Positions 12,515-26,193 of a DNA stretch of 64,000 bases are shown here, piece by piece. This DNA comes from Istiophorus platypterus (Eukaryota > Chordata > Actinopteri > Istiophoriformes > Istiophoridae). Position numbers and translations under genes: made by a program. The DNA is taken from assembly GCA_016859345.1 (NCBI GenBank), contig CM029129.1, forward strand, positions 11,734,946 to 11,798,945, in the 5' to 3' direction. Position 1 is the stretch's first letter; each line of letters starts with the position of its first letter. Under the pieces are notes generated by a model, which was given only the letters and a program-made list of their open reading frames with translations, was not told the origin of the DNA and did not search any database.

Positions 12515-14326
12515 TTATTTGTTGAGCCCGTTTATGTTCTCAGGGACGAGGCCTTCCATAACGGCACGCTTTGACTCCTGGATCTGCAAAATCAAACATG
12601 TAAATATTAGATAAAACCTCTGAAAATCATGATGTCTACTGCAACACCACCACTTACTATGATCTGACAGCAAAAAATTCAATCAAAGTATCACCCAGGG
12701 GGGGGGCTTGTTTTTTTTAACAATCACTCAAAGAAACTGTGCTTTGCACTATTTGCTTGTAGAGATTTCAGTGTTAGTCGAGCCTACTTCTATTTCTGGC
12801 ATTATTCTAACAGTGAATGTTAATGAGTACAGATGGAAGTCCCTTTAAAAACTAACAGTTTCTTAGAAGTGAAGGAACCATTATAAGGTACTATAACATG
12901 ATAAAGTGAAACCATAATGTAACAGCGGTACACTCACCTGGAAGTTAGTGCTTAGGCCAATGATGCTTTGCATGTTTGTACTGAAGTAACCCAAAACATA
13001 CCATCCACCCAGTAGAGGGATTTCATCCTTAACCACAGATATCTACAACCAAAACACACATGTATCTATTAATGAAGCCTGCACCCATACTTAATACTTT
13101 TTCATTGTAAGCAGTTTTCGAAGCATAATCCAAACGCCTCACTTTAACTTTACCTGTATGACTTCATTTAACTCTGGCAGCTCATTCTCTCTGACCCAAA
13201 CAAAGGTTTTATAGTCGGATGCACTCTTGAATCCCACCTGCAGGAAATTAACCCAATGAGTTCACATCTGTCTTGTATCATATTGGGGTTTTTTTTTTTG
13301 TTCCCTCTGTGTCGGTCCCAGTACCTTGTACAGGCCGATCCAGTCCCATGTGGAGGACATGAAGTCCTCTTGGACGGTATAGTTAAGAACTGCATCCTGG
13401 TCAGCGCTCCATACACCCACAGGAGAGATGTGTACCAGTGGTATGTCAAAGCACTTCCTCAGCTGTGGGAAAAAAAAGGAGAAGTTTTAACAATTCATAA
13501 AAAAGCCCATTCAATTAATAGAGGAGTAGAATGAAAGAAGCAAACTTATATGTATTTATTGACAGAATAAATCACCACAAAACAAAGTCATAGTGTCCAG
13601 CAATAAGTCTGCTCTCACCTCCAGGCTGAAGGTTGCAATGACAGGTTTGTGGTCACTGACTCCGTAGCTCATATCACTGGTGTATTTATCCTGGGTGACC
13701 AGGATTGGATACTCATCCTGTCCATCATCAGTAGAAGTCGATGCACTCTCATCGTCATCCTCTGGTGGCGGGGTTTTGGGTTTGATGCGCCAGAGAACCC
13801 GATCTGTCCAGGCTGGTTTCCTCTTCTTGCCACTGAGCAAAGCAAAGGGAAGTGTTGATGCCACAAGTCAAAAATGAGTTGAATGTTTCTAACGCTTACC
13901 TGATATTTCACATATCAATTTTTGTCTATCTGTTTCAACTTAACCAACAATTACTATTCTTATACAGAGGTACTGGAAACAGTGCTGTTAAAGAACACAA
14001 ACCAGACATAAACATACATGCAACAGCAATGCAAAGTTATACAGCACCTACAGTGTAGCATGCTGGGGAGAAATGATGGATGTCAGTAGATGACAATACC
14101 ATCTGATATCACATGGTATTACAGCTCATGTCTACACACGTTCACAATAAAATAAACAGACATTTTGCAGGAACAAACAGTGAGGTAGTGGGTGCAGGAG
14201 GAAGCTGTCACAGATCTAATGAATTTGCAGATCAAGTCTGAAATTCATCGAGGTTATTATGTTCACTTAAAACCCTTTGTGTCTTGTAATCTATATCAGT
14301 GTCTCCATTTATTTTGTGTTTTTAGG

Positions 14327-14369
<43 letters not shown>

Positions 14370-17300
14370 CTAACCAAGTATATGACAGCCTCACAGGGCA
14401 TATCAATGGAGACACCCACCTTGGCGGGTCTAGCTCCCTGTGCCAGGCCCCCAACCAGACAGAGAGCAGCCCCCACATGAGGGAGATGAGTAGGGAGAAG
14501 AAAGTGGTGCTGCAGCGCTGCAGGGGCCTGGGTCTGTACATGGTTAGGGACAGTGCCACAGTGCTCTTTCTGAGATAGACACATACATGGTGCAAGTGTC
14601 AGGAATGAATATACCTCACAGAGAGACCTGCTCCTAATTTCATCTATATATCAGGGTTTTACTGCCTTGGTTTCCTGTTTAGTTTGTCTCAGGGGTTACT
14701 TGTTTAATTTCACCTGAAGATGTGGTGGCAGAAGTTTTGGGGGGAAAGGGCAAATGGTGCAGTGCCTAAGAAATCATGTAAGGGAATGTGGGGCATGCAA
14801 CACAAAAAAAAAATTAAAATGCTGTGTCTTACTTTAAACCAAACCATGTCTTCAGACAGCTGTGCAAAATTCATATGGAAACAAGATCACAGATGAGGTT
14901 TGGGTGCATATTTGGGAAATGTTTGTCTATGTCTAATATCTATACTTGTTACAAGCTTAAGTTACCTGGTATCATATGTGTCAGAGTTACGGTCAAACTT
15001 GTAGGTGGGTTTAAAATTTAATGGCCCTTCCTCAAATTCCTGCAGGAATGGTTCGTTCTTCTTCATCATGATGAGCTGGAAAAAAAATAAGTTTGTAAGT
15101 CTGTATTATAGTGTGTGTATGTGTGTGTGTGTGTGAAAGTGTGCTCATTTTGGCACATCACCTGGTCTTTGTCCCACAGCAAGTTAAGCCGTCCGCTGTT
15201 TATGGATGAGCGGAGAAAGTGCAAACCATGGTCTGCAATACGGAAGTTCAGGTCACCAAAGCAGAACACCACCCTGTGAGAGATGGATGGAGCCTCATTT
15301 TACCCGCTGTGCAGCAACCCTCTGTGCATATATTTCACAGTGCAAATGGGTGTGTGTGCTGACTTGTGGTCCCGGATGTGTGGGGTGTCGCTGATGTCAA
15401 AGTCTTGTGCCTCCAGGATGTACTCAAACTCATCAACGCGCTGCAGGGCGTAGTTCATGTGAGCTGCTAGGTGGCAGTTGAGGAAGCACACCATGTGGCC
15501 GTAGAAGGAAAAACGTACAGACACTCCTCCTTTATTACCCTGACACAAATAAACAAAGGAGGAGGAAAATAGTACGTGTAGCGAAAGACAAAGTAGATTT
15601 CCAAAGACTCACACGATAAGCTCAAGGTCATATTTCTTATCTTTCAGAAACAAAAAATGCACCAGATCATAAATACAGATTAATTTAGGTGCAGTGTATA
15701 CATTTAAAATCAATCTCTTATTCCCGAATTTTTACCATGAATAAAAAAATGTTTGGCCTTTATTCAATCAGATGATGTTTTTTCCTTGAACTTGCATTAT
15801 GGATCAGACCATTTGTCTTGGGGTGTTTGCCCCAGTTCACCAGTTTTACCATCGAGTGCTCTTTGTTTTGTCAGTTCATTCAGTCAGAGCTGTTGTACAT
15901 TCCACTACACAAACACAACGGGACTTTCATGAGCTCCAGCATCTGATGCCAGTTGCACTCCTGCTGTGCAGAGTGTTGTTGCCTATAAGGTTCAGGGTGA
16001 ATCAGTGCTCCCATTGTGAGTTCCTACCCAGTAGCCGAAGATGCCAGTACGAGTGTAGGTGGTCTGGATGTTTCTGATGTAGGGGAGGTGAATTTGTTTG
16101 GCAAAAACCAGTAGCAGCAAACCCTGCATCCTCACTGATGTGACCTAGAAACAGATAGAGACAGTGAGAGATTTTATTAATTGACTGTATTCTTATCTAA
16201 AAATATTTCCTTTTTATTCCTCCTAGAATTTTTTGGTTAATGAGTTTTAGATTATATAAATATAATATCATGAGCTATTCTTTTATTTTATGAAAATACG
16301 TAAAAAGACAGGTAAAACAACATTAATTGCATTAAACATATAACCAAATACAATAAATTGCTAAAAATCTTAAAATGTATGATTAAACTATTAGGGTAAT
16401 GTAACCTGGTGGTTATCTTAGTTTTACATACTTTTTTCTTCTTTTTTACAGTAGCCCTGAGGTCACTGCTATTTATACCAGCTGCTAAGTTACACAGATT
16501 TCTTCACACACTCTTATTTATACCAGTCCGCGCGGTATTATTTCCCTTTTCCTTCCCTTGGTTTCTCTCACCTTGATGAATCCTCTGGGTGCCAGTGTAT
16601 CCATGAAGACGTGGCTCCAGGAGTCCTCTGCTAACATGTCTGAGATGAACCTCACAGGAGTGGCATTCACCTCCTGCAGGCTGACACACACCAACACCAA
16701 TGAAGGAAAAAAAACCTTTCACACTGACGTCTATTATCCTGCTGCTTTTTCCCAGTGTGACAAATTAAATTCCAGTTTCCACATTTATTGGTGCTCACCC
16801 GATCACATAGAGATCTGTGGGGGGCTGGACATCGAGTTGCAGCAGAGAGGTGATGTCTTCAGGAGGCTCTGCTGTGGCCACATTCCAGGTCACCACGTGT
16901 AGCCTGTCAGTGTCAGTCTTGGGTTAATGACAGTAATTGACCAAAGTGATGAAAAAGCAGACAACACTGACAAATATCACTTACTTTGTCACTTTTTCCC
17001 CGAAGCTTTAATCAAACTACATTCAGTGGTATTGTAGTCATATTTCCATGACTTGTAAAAATACAGTAGACCTTAATAATTTACTTCTCTACCATGCACA
17101 TTTTAAAAATCCTATGTGGTAAATTTGAAACCAGTAAAAAGGATCAAACACTTAAGAAACCCAGACATAATCCAGATAAATTTCAGCTTAGGCTCCTGTT
17201 AGTTTTTGCGCCTCTCGACCGCAACATTTTAGCTCTTAAATCACAACTTCTTCTTTCTGTGGTGCTGAAGGCAAGTGGGTAAAATAAGTGCTTGATGATA

Positions 17301-17606
17301 TCAGAGAACTTGAGCACTTCCTCTGTGTGTGTGTGTCTGTGTAAACATGACAACCGTGCCTGAGTAATCATGTGTATGTGTCAACCTGAATGCATCTGTG
17401 GGAACGTAGCGCCCGCAGAGCTGAAATGCTTCATCCAGCGTGCGAGACACTTCTTCGCTGGCTTCATCATCTGAGCTCAAGTCTTCTATGCAGGTCATCA
17501 GCTGGGACAAACGCTGGCGGAGGAGCATTTTAGACCTCGAGCCCTGAGATGCTGAACTGCCCATGCTATCTGAGCGCACACGTGGACTGTCTGTCAAGGG
17601 GTCCAT
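12515..17606 (-). CDS. inpp5k: Inositol polyphosphate 5-phosphatase K (SKIP-like)
   Basis: The enzyme removes the 5-phosphate from PI(4,5)P2 and PI(3,4,5)P3 at the ER and membrane ruffles and damps insulin signalling. Coding exons in gene order: 17386-17606, 16799-16903, 16572-16680, 16028-16144, 15364-15539, 15162-15273, 14966-15075, 13619-13832, 13325-13462, 13154-13237, 12938-13042 and 12515-12583. They total 1560 nt, or 519 residues. Catalytic landmarks are VTWNVAT near residue 78, GYWGNKGG (183-189), NCHLAAH (205-211), FGDLNFRI (248-255), KPAWTDRVLW (322-331) and SDHKPV (376-381). A C-terminal SKICH domain follows (WDWIGLYKVGF). The start ATG has a good context, AAAGATGG, 14 nt after an acceptor. 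The paralogue INPP5J is similar, but the stop soon after SKICH and the pitpna/slc43a2 neighbours favour inpp5k. About 70 extra N-terminal residues and an acidic insert distinguish it from human INPP5K. Confidence 0.9.
13833..14965 (-). other. inpp5k intron with TA array and GC-rich open segment
   Basis: The intron lies between the exons ending YDT and beginning GKKRKP. It contains a TA array flanked by short inverted arms (about 14322-14373). Next to it is a more GC-rich block, 14385-14578, that is open on both strands. No family match is evident for that block. Confidence 0.7.
14331..14365. repeat. (TA)n microsatellite in inpp5k intron
   Basis: About 17 TA units. The flanks TTAGGTTTT and AAAACCTAA are reverse complements, so the whole tract can fold into one long hairpin. 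Confidence 0.95.
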
Positions 17607-18999
17607 CTTTGGATCTTGGACTGGAAAAAAGGTCTTCCTGGTGGTAGCTTTCTTACCTATCTGTCCTACAGGCCAGTGAGTTTTTTGTTTCAGGTTACTC
17701 AGATAGAAAATAAAGGCAAAACTCCAGGGTAAAAAAGCCAGATCCAGCGGACAAAATGGTTTTGGTCCGATTCCTCTTCAGACTTCTCTGGTTGGTTTGG
17801 TTGCAGCCATTTGAAGTAAGAGGCCTCCACTCTGCTCAGGCCAATGGAAGTAACATTAATCGTTCCCTGGTTAGTCGAATCCCTCTGCATTTGCTTCAGG
17901 CAGCTCCTGTTTTAAGTCTACCGATCTGACCAGGAAGAAAAACTGTGTGTGCAGTCCCTTCCCTGGCAGAGTCCTATGTGGTCATGCAGCGATGGAGCAA
18001 CGACTGACAAAGCAGTGGGGTCAACTCAGGAATGTGGGAAAGAACGAGTCCGATTTGGACTATAATCGCCGGCATGTGAACATGTGCGTGTATTCGTCTT
18101 TGAGTGTGTGTAGTCACAGGGAGCAGAGGAGGAGGACTAGAGGCTGATCCTCCAGCTTTGTGAGTATTGCTGCAAGACTTGGGCAACCCTTCAGATCCCT
18201 AAGAGGTTTAATACCAGTGTTTTCTCTATCAGCTGAGTTCACTGAACAATCCGCGTAACCCTGCAATTACAGCCATGCATTAGTGCACACTGACGGGGGA
18301 GGGGGGGACAGCACACAATAGCATTAGCTTCTTTTGGCCTCAATCCAGTCTCTCCTCATATAGGTGAAAGGTTGTCTGTAGTTTTTTAAGCTCTGACACA
18401 GACATTTTAGTAATTTGTTGTTTTTTTTTTAATAACAAAAGCTCAAATAACTTTAATTTCATTGATGCAGCAAAGTTATAAGTGGAAAAATTACACAATA
18501 TATTATTATTATCACATAATACATGACGCAATCAGCAACTCCATCACATTTTGCCTAATACTTGGAAACAAGCTTGGAGCAAAGAAACCACCAGAAGGAA
18601 ACGCGCCCGGTTCTCCCTGCTTCATCATGTAACACTGTCACATGCAAAGACTTAGGCCTCATTCTTTAGCAAGAAGACGTGGGGGGTCACCGGTCCAGTG
18701 AAAAATGATGAATGGGAGACTATTCAAGTTTTATCAAGAGCCCTGAAAAGAACCAGGACCAGAAACCACAAAGCTTATGAAGCATGAAACTTACAGTGGC
18801 TGGGCAATTCAGCCTTTGTACTGGAAGGTTATGCCTTTTACTCTGTCTCTGTCTCTACATCCAGCCTTTTCTGCCTGAAGTCTGTGCTATCTTTCACAAT
18901 TACTTTCACCACCATCTTCTCTCTCTTGTTCCTGTACAAAGAAGAAGAAGAAGAAGAGTTCTGAACAGGAAATAAAGGGTGACAGAATTCTGATTTTAC

Positions 19000-19051
19000 C
19001 TGGACTGGTCTCTCCCACCACTTCGAAATACTCCAGTGCTCATTTTCTCCC
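19000..19051 (-). other. Candidate 5' UTR exon of inpp5k
   Basis: A 52-nt segment has a strong acceptor (pyrimidine-rich, TCTGCAG) and a donor (CAG then GTAAAA). It contains an ATG, but splicing it to the inpp5k exon at 17620 puts that ATG out of frame with the main start. It is therefore either an upstream-ORF-bearing UTR exon or chance. Confidence 0.3.
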
Positions 19052-19889
19052 CTGCAGACACACACAAATGCACATACACTTAAACAAATGGTAAGTAAAC
19101 ATGAAACACGCATACGAAGCCCAATAATAGAACAGAGCCCAAGAAAACAGACAAAGCCAAACCTGACAGGGATGCCTGAAAGTCATTTCTGAAATGGCTT
19201 TGTAATCACATCTAATCATGGTTTGCTTCATCCACGTTAAAGTGACAGTGCCCTGAAGTTCACATGTGAAAACAGAAAAACTCAAGAGCCATTTTTAAAG
19301 CAGTCAATCCAGTCAATCCAGAGGTTCCTGATGTTTAACAGTGATTTAATTTTTTTTACACTATTACTAGGCAAACATCTGGCAATGTGCCATGTCTTGG
19401 CTAAAAACAAAAAATCCCAGTAAAAATGAGCCAGTAACATCTACTGTACCAACACTGCAGAGTGTAAATATCATTATTCAATCAAGAAACTGCATGTGGT
19501 TGGCCCCCAGAGAAACTATTTGTGATTATTTTGTAACCTGCACATGTACACACACTTTTTGTCATTTGTGAGGACATGGTCTAGACTTAGTTGATTTTTT
19601 TTCGGCCACTTGGGAGCAGCATAACAAGCCGCAAACACATGGCTAGCTTCCCGTTAGAAAACAGTTGCAGCAGACACAAGCACTATTAGCATGCATTCAT
19701 GTGTCTGGCCAGCAGAAAATGTTAGTTGCAGCTTCCTGCTGCTGAAAGGACAATTAATGAGACCAAACTGAAATAATAAAGTTGCAGGTTTTAAAACAAA
19801 ACAAAGAGCTATTACCTGCAAAAAAGAAAAAAAAGGACCACACAGCTGAGGTTGAGAGTCATATTTATGACCTTGTGGGTCCATAGTTT

Positions 19890-19890
<1 letters not shown>

Positions 19891-19947
<57 letters not shown>
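19891..19947. repeat. (AC)n microsatellite
   Basis: About 28 uninterrupted AC units in intergenic sequence. Confidence 0.97.
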
Positions 19948-19951
<4 letters not shown>

Positions 19952-22900
19952 TATACACAGACTAATTAGGATGCCCAATTTTTTGTAATACGAGTCTGAT
20001 CATGACAACTAATAAATTATGAATAATTATTGTTAAATAATTATTGTTAAATAATTATTATAATATGTTTTTTTTTATCAAAATAATGCAAGGATCCAGC
20101 AGTTGTTATCAAATATAACCCATCCAGTTAGTTTTTTTTCAAACCCTCCAAATCCTTTGATTGTTGAGGGTGAGATACTATGTTCTTCAACCCTGCAGAA
20201 GAGTTATACCTGGTTTTGACTTATAAGAACCTTTAAGAACTTCAGAAACATTTCTCCAAAGAGCCAGAAAAAGAATTGAACAACTTTGAACACTAACACT
20301 ATTACTTAAATCTGTTCCATAAAATTCTAATACTAAAAAGTAAATGAAGTATACATAGCAAACCATATGTGGCTCCTTCTGTATGAGACAGTTCAATCTT
20401 TGTGTCAAGAAGAAATTTAGAAAGGTGTGTACTAATTCAAGGCCTCGGTCTCTTAGAAAGTCATTTTTGGTCCTTTTTAAAGAGCCTGTAGAATATTTAA
20501 AAAAAAAAACCAAACACCCATTCAGTACCATACCTTTGTCTGTGCGTCTCTCTTGTGGTCTCTTTAAAAAACTACAGACCCCGTGGGCACAGATGATGAA
20601 GATCTCCAAAGAGGAGTCAAGAGACTGGGTCTGCTTTCCTGCGGCGAGTCCTGTTGTGACTGTTTCTTCTGTTTTTGGTTCCCTCACTTGTTCTCAGCTG
20701 TTCCCAGACTGGGTGCAAGGTCCCTGCTCTAGACTTAAAGCGTAACATCGGATCAAGCTATTATCCCAGGTTTGTTAACAATCCAGTGAGAAAGTATTAT
20801 CTCATTCATGAATGGACATGTCTGTTTATTGAATGTCACCATGACGCATGGTATTTGTTACATTAAAGCCCTCTTTGTATGTTAATAATTAAGCCTTCGC
20901 TTTCTTAATGGTATGGAATGTGTAGGGTGCTCTGTTCACTGTGTGCTTTGCAGTATAAACACAGTCAACCCCATAATTTCTCCTGAAGTGCAATGACTCT
21001 GACCTTTTTTTTTTTTTTTTTCTCATGAAAACCTCTGATCTTTATGATGTAACAGTTGAAAAAAATTGGCTTCTTGTGTCTGGAATTAAAAATATTTTAG
21101 CATTGATTGGCATCTTATTGTTTTCATTATTATTAAAAATAAAACATGCATAACTTATCTTAACATATATTATTATTATATATTCCATCATGTTAGTTTT
21201 ATTCAAACTACAAAGAAAAGTTGTGTCTGGAGAGGTTTTACCTTCTAATGGTGCATGCTGGGAAGTCTGTTAATATGCTAGTTTTATTTCTTGAAAAAGT
21301 TAATTCAGTGAGGTGAGTGAATTATTAGCAGTTTATTCACTCAACTCATGATTTCAAGTCAGGAGAACTCATGTTTATAAATTCTGAAGTTGTCTAAACA
21401 TTAAAAATACAAATTTTTACAAGTTTCCAATTAACAGAAGTTGAATTTTGATGATTTTTAAGATGAGTTGATTCTGCAGAATTTCCATGTGATCCTTTAC
21501 AGTTTACTCATTTAAGGACTAGAGGGTCCTCAGTCCTCTGTTGCATTCTGTTCCTGGGGGGTTGCTGTAGTGTTGGAGGTGCATGGTTCACTATACTGCC
21601 TGTGACTATCAATATTTAATTCTACTACCGGGGTGCATAAGTAAAATATTTATATTCTTGGCTAATTTTAGTCTAGTTTACAAATCCTTTTTATTTGGAT
21701 CTCTATATATTGATATATCAATTTAATATATATGTATTTGGTTAATCCATCTTTCCTCTGTCCCATTTGTGTTCAGTTCCTTTATAAATTGATGTATGTC
21801 TATGAATTAATCAGTGAAACCAATCTTAAATCTCCTTTATTTACATCAAGTTAAGTAATGATTTGCTTTGTAACTATTTGACCGGCTCTACAGTGCAGCT
21901 CATCCATACAAATATATAGCATAAACTCAGAACTGTAAGAGTATAGTATAATACATTGAATATTAAATGTCATTATCTGTCAAGGCCTCTTGCGGTGTCA
22001 TTTATTTTTCCAAATCAGTGATGTTTCAGAAACCAAAGTCACTTGTTGGGACATGTTGCCAGAGATTTGAAAGTGCATAGTTATTATAAATCCATCATCA
22101 ATTTGCTTTATTGTTAACCTTACTGAAGTATTAATTCTAAACTTCTCTACAAATGGCAACCTAATTTTCACTTCCAATTTTCAGAAATCCCTATGACCAT
22201 AGGAAATTTACTACAGGGGTTTATGTGCAAGGCACCTACAATCACCTGAGAACCAGTATCATTTCTCTCCCGGCCAGCGATGATGGTAGGTAAGTGAGGA
22301 TATCATTGCTCTTGCGTCACAGTACATGTGCTACAGTTTAAAAAAAACACAAAACATTCGAATCAAAACTTATGTACAGTTGCTTTGCTTCTTTTTATTC
22401 ATTTCTTTACGTCTCCCATGTACAGTAGTGTTATTGGAAGATAAGATGACAAAAAGGCACAAATTCACAATAAAAGAAAGAAAGAACAGGAGACAAGTTA
22501 ACAGGAGTGAGAGAGAGAATAAGAGAGAGAGAGATCGAATAATTTAAAAACAGTTTGGGACAGTGGAATCATTTGGTTTCATACTCTGATTATAAATCGA
22601 GGAATCTAACAACAGATATCAATGAGATTGTCTCTGTTAAACTGTGTTCTCTCACAGGTTTGTATGGTGTCTTCAGGCTCTTAAAATGGATCTACTGTCA
22701 GTATGTTTCAAACAGCCTTTTTTAATGTGTAGCTGTAAACTCCAACCCTCCAGCACCTGGTCAAAGCTGATCCTAAATTGCAGAGTAACCACAAGAGGGC
22801 GAAATCGAACTCACACTGAGGCTCCGCTCAGGGCCAACACCATCAGCTAATTATGTGGATCAATGAACTGACCCAAGCTGCCGTTATATGTTCCTTTTCA

Positions 22901-25420
22901 GTGAGAGCGGTGTGTAGTTCAGAGACTGACAACAAAGGTACAACAACATTCAGAACAAAAATATATATTTATACACTGTCCTGCCAATGAGACGTGGTCC
23001 CAGTGAGGGAAGAACGTGAGAAGGGGAGGAAGCAGTGACCAGGGTTTTTGCTTTGCTTTAAAATTTTTTTCTCCTCCAAATTCAAACCACACAGCAGCTC
23101 AGCCCTCCACTGCTTTGCTAGAGCATCCTAAAATCTCAGCAAAGTCATTGCTGATAATATGTAATAATGCATTTACTATGTCTACAGCTGACAGTACTCC
23201 TCAAAATGTCTTATGAGCACCACATGTCAGCAACTCTAATTCTACATATCCTCACAATGCCTCTGTGAGTCAGTTTAGAGATGAAGGTTTTGCCCTGGAA
23301 TAAAAGGATCAAGTGTCAAGAGGGTGTGCTGTAGGTTTGGCAGGACAGTCTGGTCTATATATGTGTGTTCATCTACAGTAATTTATTTGCTATTTACAAA
23401 GTCAGTACATACAGTACATCCACAAATCTCCATGATTCAGTTGGTAGCCCCATCAGAGAAAGTGAATCAGATACTTGGACACAGAGAGAGGTGGAGGGGT
23501 TGGACATCCGGGGGCCAGCGTGTTTTCTTTAAAGAAGAGGCAACAGAAAATGGCTCGCATTTAGAAACTTTATCTGACAGAGATACAAAGACATGAGAAA
23601 ACTGTCATGGATATAAAGAGTAAATTTTCATAGTAGTAAAGTGAGTTTTTGTAAGACGGAGCCATTATACCTGAATACTTTCCAATATGATCCAGAGCAG
23701 TTTTTAACGGTCTTTTAAAAAGAAAAATAAGATTTGGATTTATTTTATTTTAAACAGTCTGCATAAATGTAGAGGATAATGATTGCACAGGGACACTGAT
23801 AAGATATCCTCTTGTCAAATGATGTATTCAATTAAATTCTATGTTTCAATGTGAAACAAACAAACGATAAAAAGGCTGACTCTAATATGACTTGTTATGC
23901 TAAAGACTTGCAAATTGAATTACTGCAGTTAAATGGACCTTCTGATTAATATAGGCAGGAGGAGGATAAATTTCAATGTTGGCATTCTGCTAGAAAACAT
24001 ATATATCTTTTTAGGGGTTTTGTTAAAAGTTGATGACTAAATGTTTGTATGTGACAAAGCATAATTCAAGAAGCCCCTGGAAGACATGAAGTCACTGCTG
24101 CTCTCTCAAAAGAAAGATTTGATTCTGTGAGCAACTCCAGTGGTTAATAATGACAAAGAAATAAATATATAATATCAAAGATACAATATCATCTATTTGA
24201 CTTTAATAATTTATTTTCTTCTATACTGTAACTCTAATTCCTCTTTTAGATTCTTCCCAGACTGACATAAAATTTTCAAAAGTAGAGAGATTCTTGGTAA
24301 AAACTGAATTTTATATGTTTTTTGTAAGCCACTGCTTTTCTGATAATGTAAATTGTTTACAGAAATTGTTTTATTTTCAAAATAAAAGTTATATTTAATT
24401 AAATTTATTGGAGAATTAAAAATGATCCAATTCAACATTTAATAATGTTAAGTCATTTATGCTGCTTTTTCTTCTCTGCAAAAATCCAGATTATGACCTC
24501 AGTTTAATTCATTAACTTTTGTAACTTTTGTGCTGTAGACAACTGAATATTTGTTTTGATGGCATTTTTTTTCCAGCATTATAGCGTTTTTGATGTTTTC
24601 TGTTGCTTGCTCTTTAAGGTTCCCACACTGTTAAGAATGTGGAGCAGGTGAAGTGTACAAAGGGTGGAAAAGGGGAAATAAAGGTAACTGAGGACAGAGG
24701 AAACCAAACAAACATCAACAGGCGGAAGGACAGTGCCTGTTGTTATCACACCTCTAGCTCCATGACCTTCTCCCTTCTTTACCCAGCCAGTATCAGATCT
24801 GTTCAAAGATAAGCTACTGTACATCACTCATGTACACTCATGCATATACTGAAAAAAACACACTATTACAAATAACAGTCTTCAGACTCCAGCAGGAAGA
24901 AACCCACCGCATCCAAAGACAGACACAATAAAAACCAGCATTTGATAAATAATTAACCAACAACTTAACCATCCTTGACTCTAAGCTTGGACTCTGCTTC
25001 AATAAAACTGTTTTCACGATAGGAATAAACTGTAGAGTAAGACTGATTTGCGATGATAAAGAAAAGACCAACGTGTCATGGTAGTTATTGCTATCGCTGG
25101 ATAATACCATTTATCCACTGAAAGAATGAAAGAACGGGGGACGGGGCAGAAAATTGATGTAGATGGTGTAAAGTTTAACATTTGAAAAAAAAAAATTATC
25201 CATCTACAGCAAATGGCAGGAGCAGTGTGTCCTAGAAGGCTGTTACTGTTAAAATTACTGCAATGATAACAAGTTTTGCATTTGAAAATTGTGAAACCTG
25301 TAGATAGAAGGACTGCGAAACAAAAAGAAAAAAGAGGCAGTCCTACACTCACTTATGGCTGTCCTTGATGTCTACTGTGCATTTTCCATTGGTGAGTCAT
25401 ACATTTTATCTTTGTGGACT

Positions 25421-25476
25421 ATCTCTCTCTCTCTCTGTATGTGTGTGTGTGTGTGTGTGTGTTAGTGTGTGTATGT
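25421..25476. repeat. (CT)n-(TG)n compound microsatellite
   Basis: A short CT run, a TATG link, and about ten TG units with a nearby degenerate TG stretch. Confidence 0.85.
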
Positions 25477-26025
25477 ATATTACTGTATATTTGTATTCAG
25501 AGTTATTTTTCAATTACTGCCCTTTCAAGTAGTCTGTTTGAGCAGCCATATGAAACTGAAGAGCTAGAGATGATCTGGTGAAGGAAAATTGAAAAATATG
25601 GCTGGAAAACCTACAGACACTACAGAAACACACACCCACACACACACACCAACACACACACATACAGACAAGAACTCACAAAGCAGCAGAGAAGCCAATG
25701 AATGCCTCGACATATTAAGGGAGGTGCTGGGAAAAAGAATGCTATCTGGTAGGTCAGGAGAATATCAGAGACAACATAACACTCTTAGCACAATCCTGAT
25801 ATTTCATCTGTAGTTGTAGATTTGCAAACTGAAATGAACAACAAAAGGAAACACTGCATAAAGCATGACACAAATGGAGGGAAGGAGGTACTATGAAAAA
25901 TCCCCCTGAAAATAAAGAAAAAAGGAGAAAAAAAATCACAGGATCAAATGCAACACTGAGCGGATAAAGCTTGGTCTGGAAAAATCCACAGACAAATTTA
26001 CAGACAAAATCATTTTAAAAACCCT

Positions 26026-26193
<168 letters not shown>

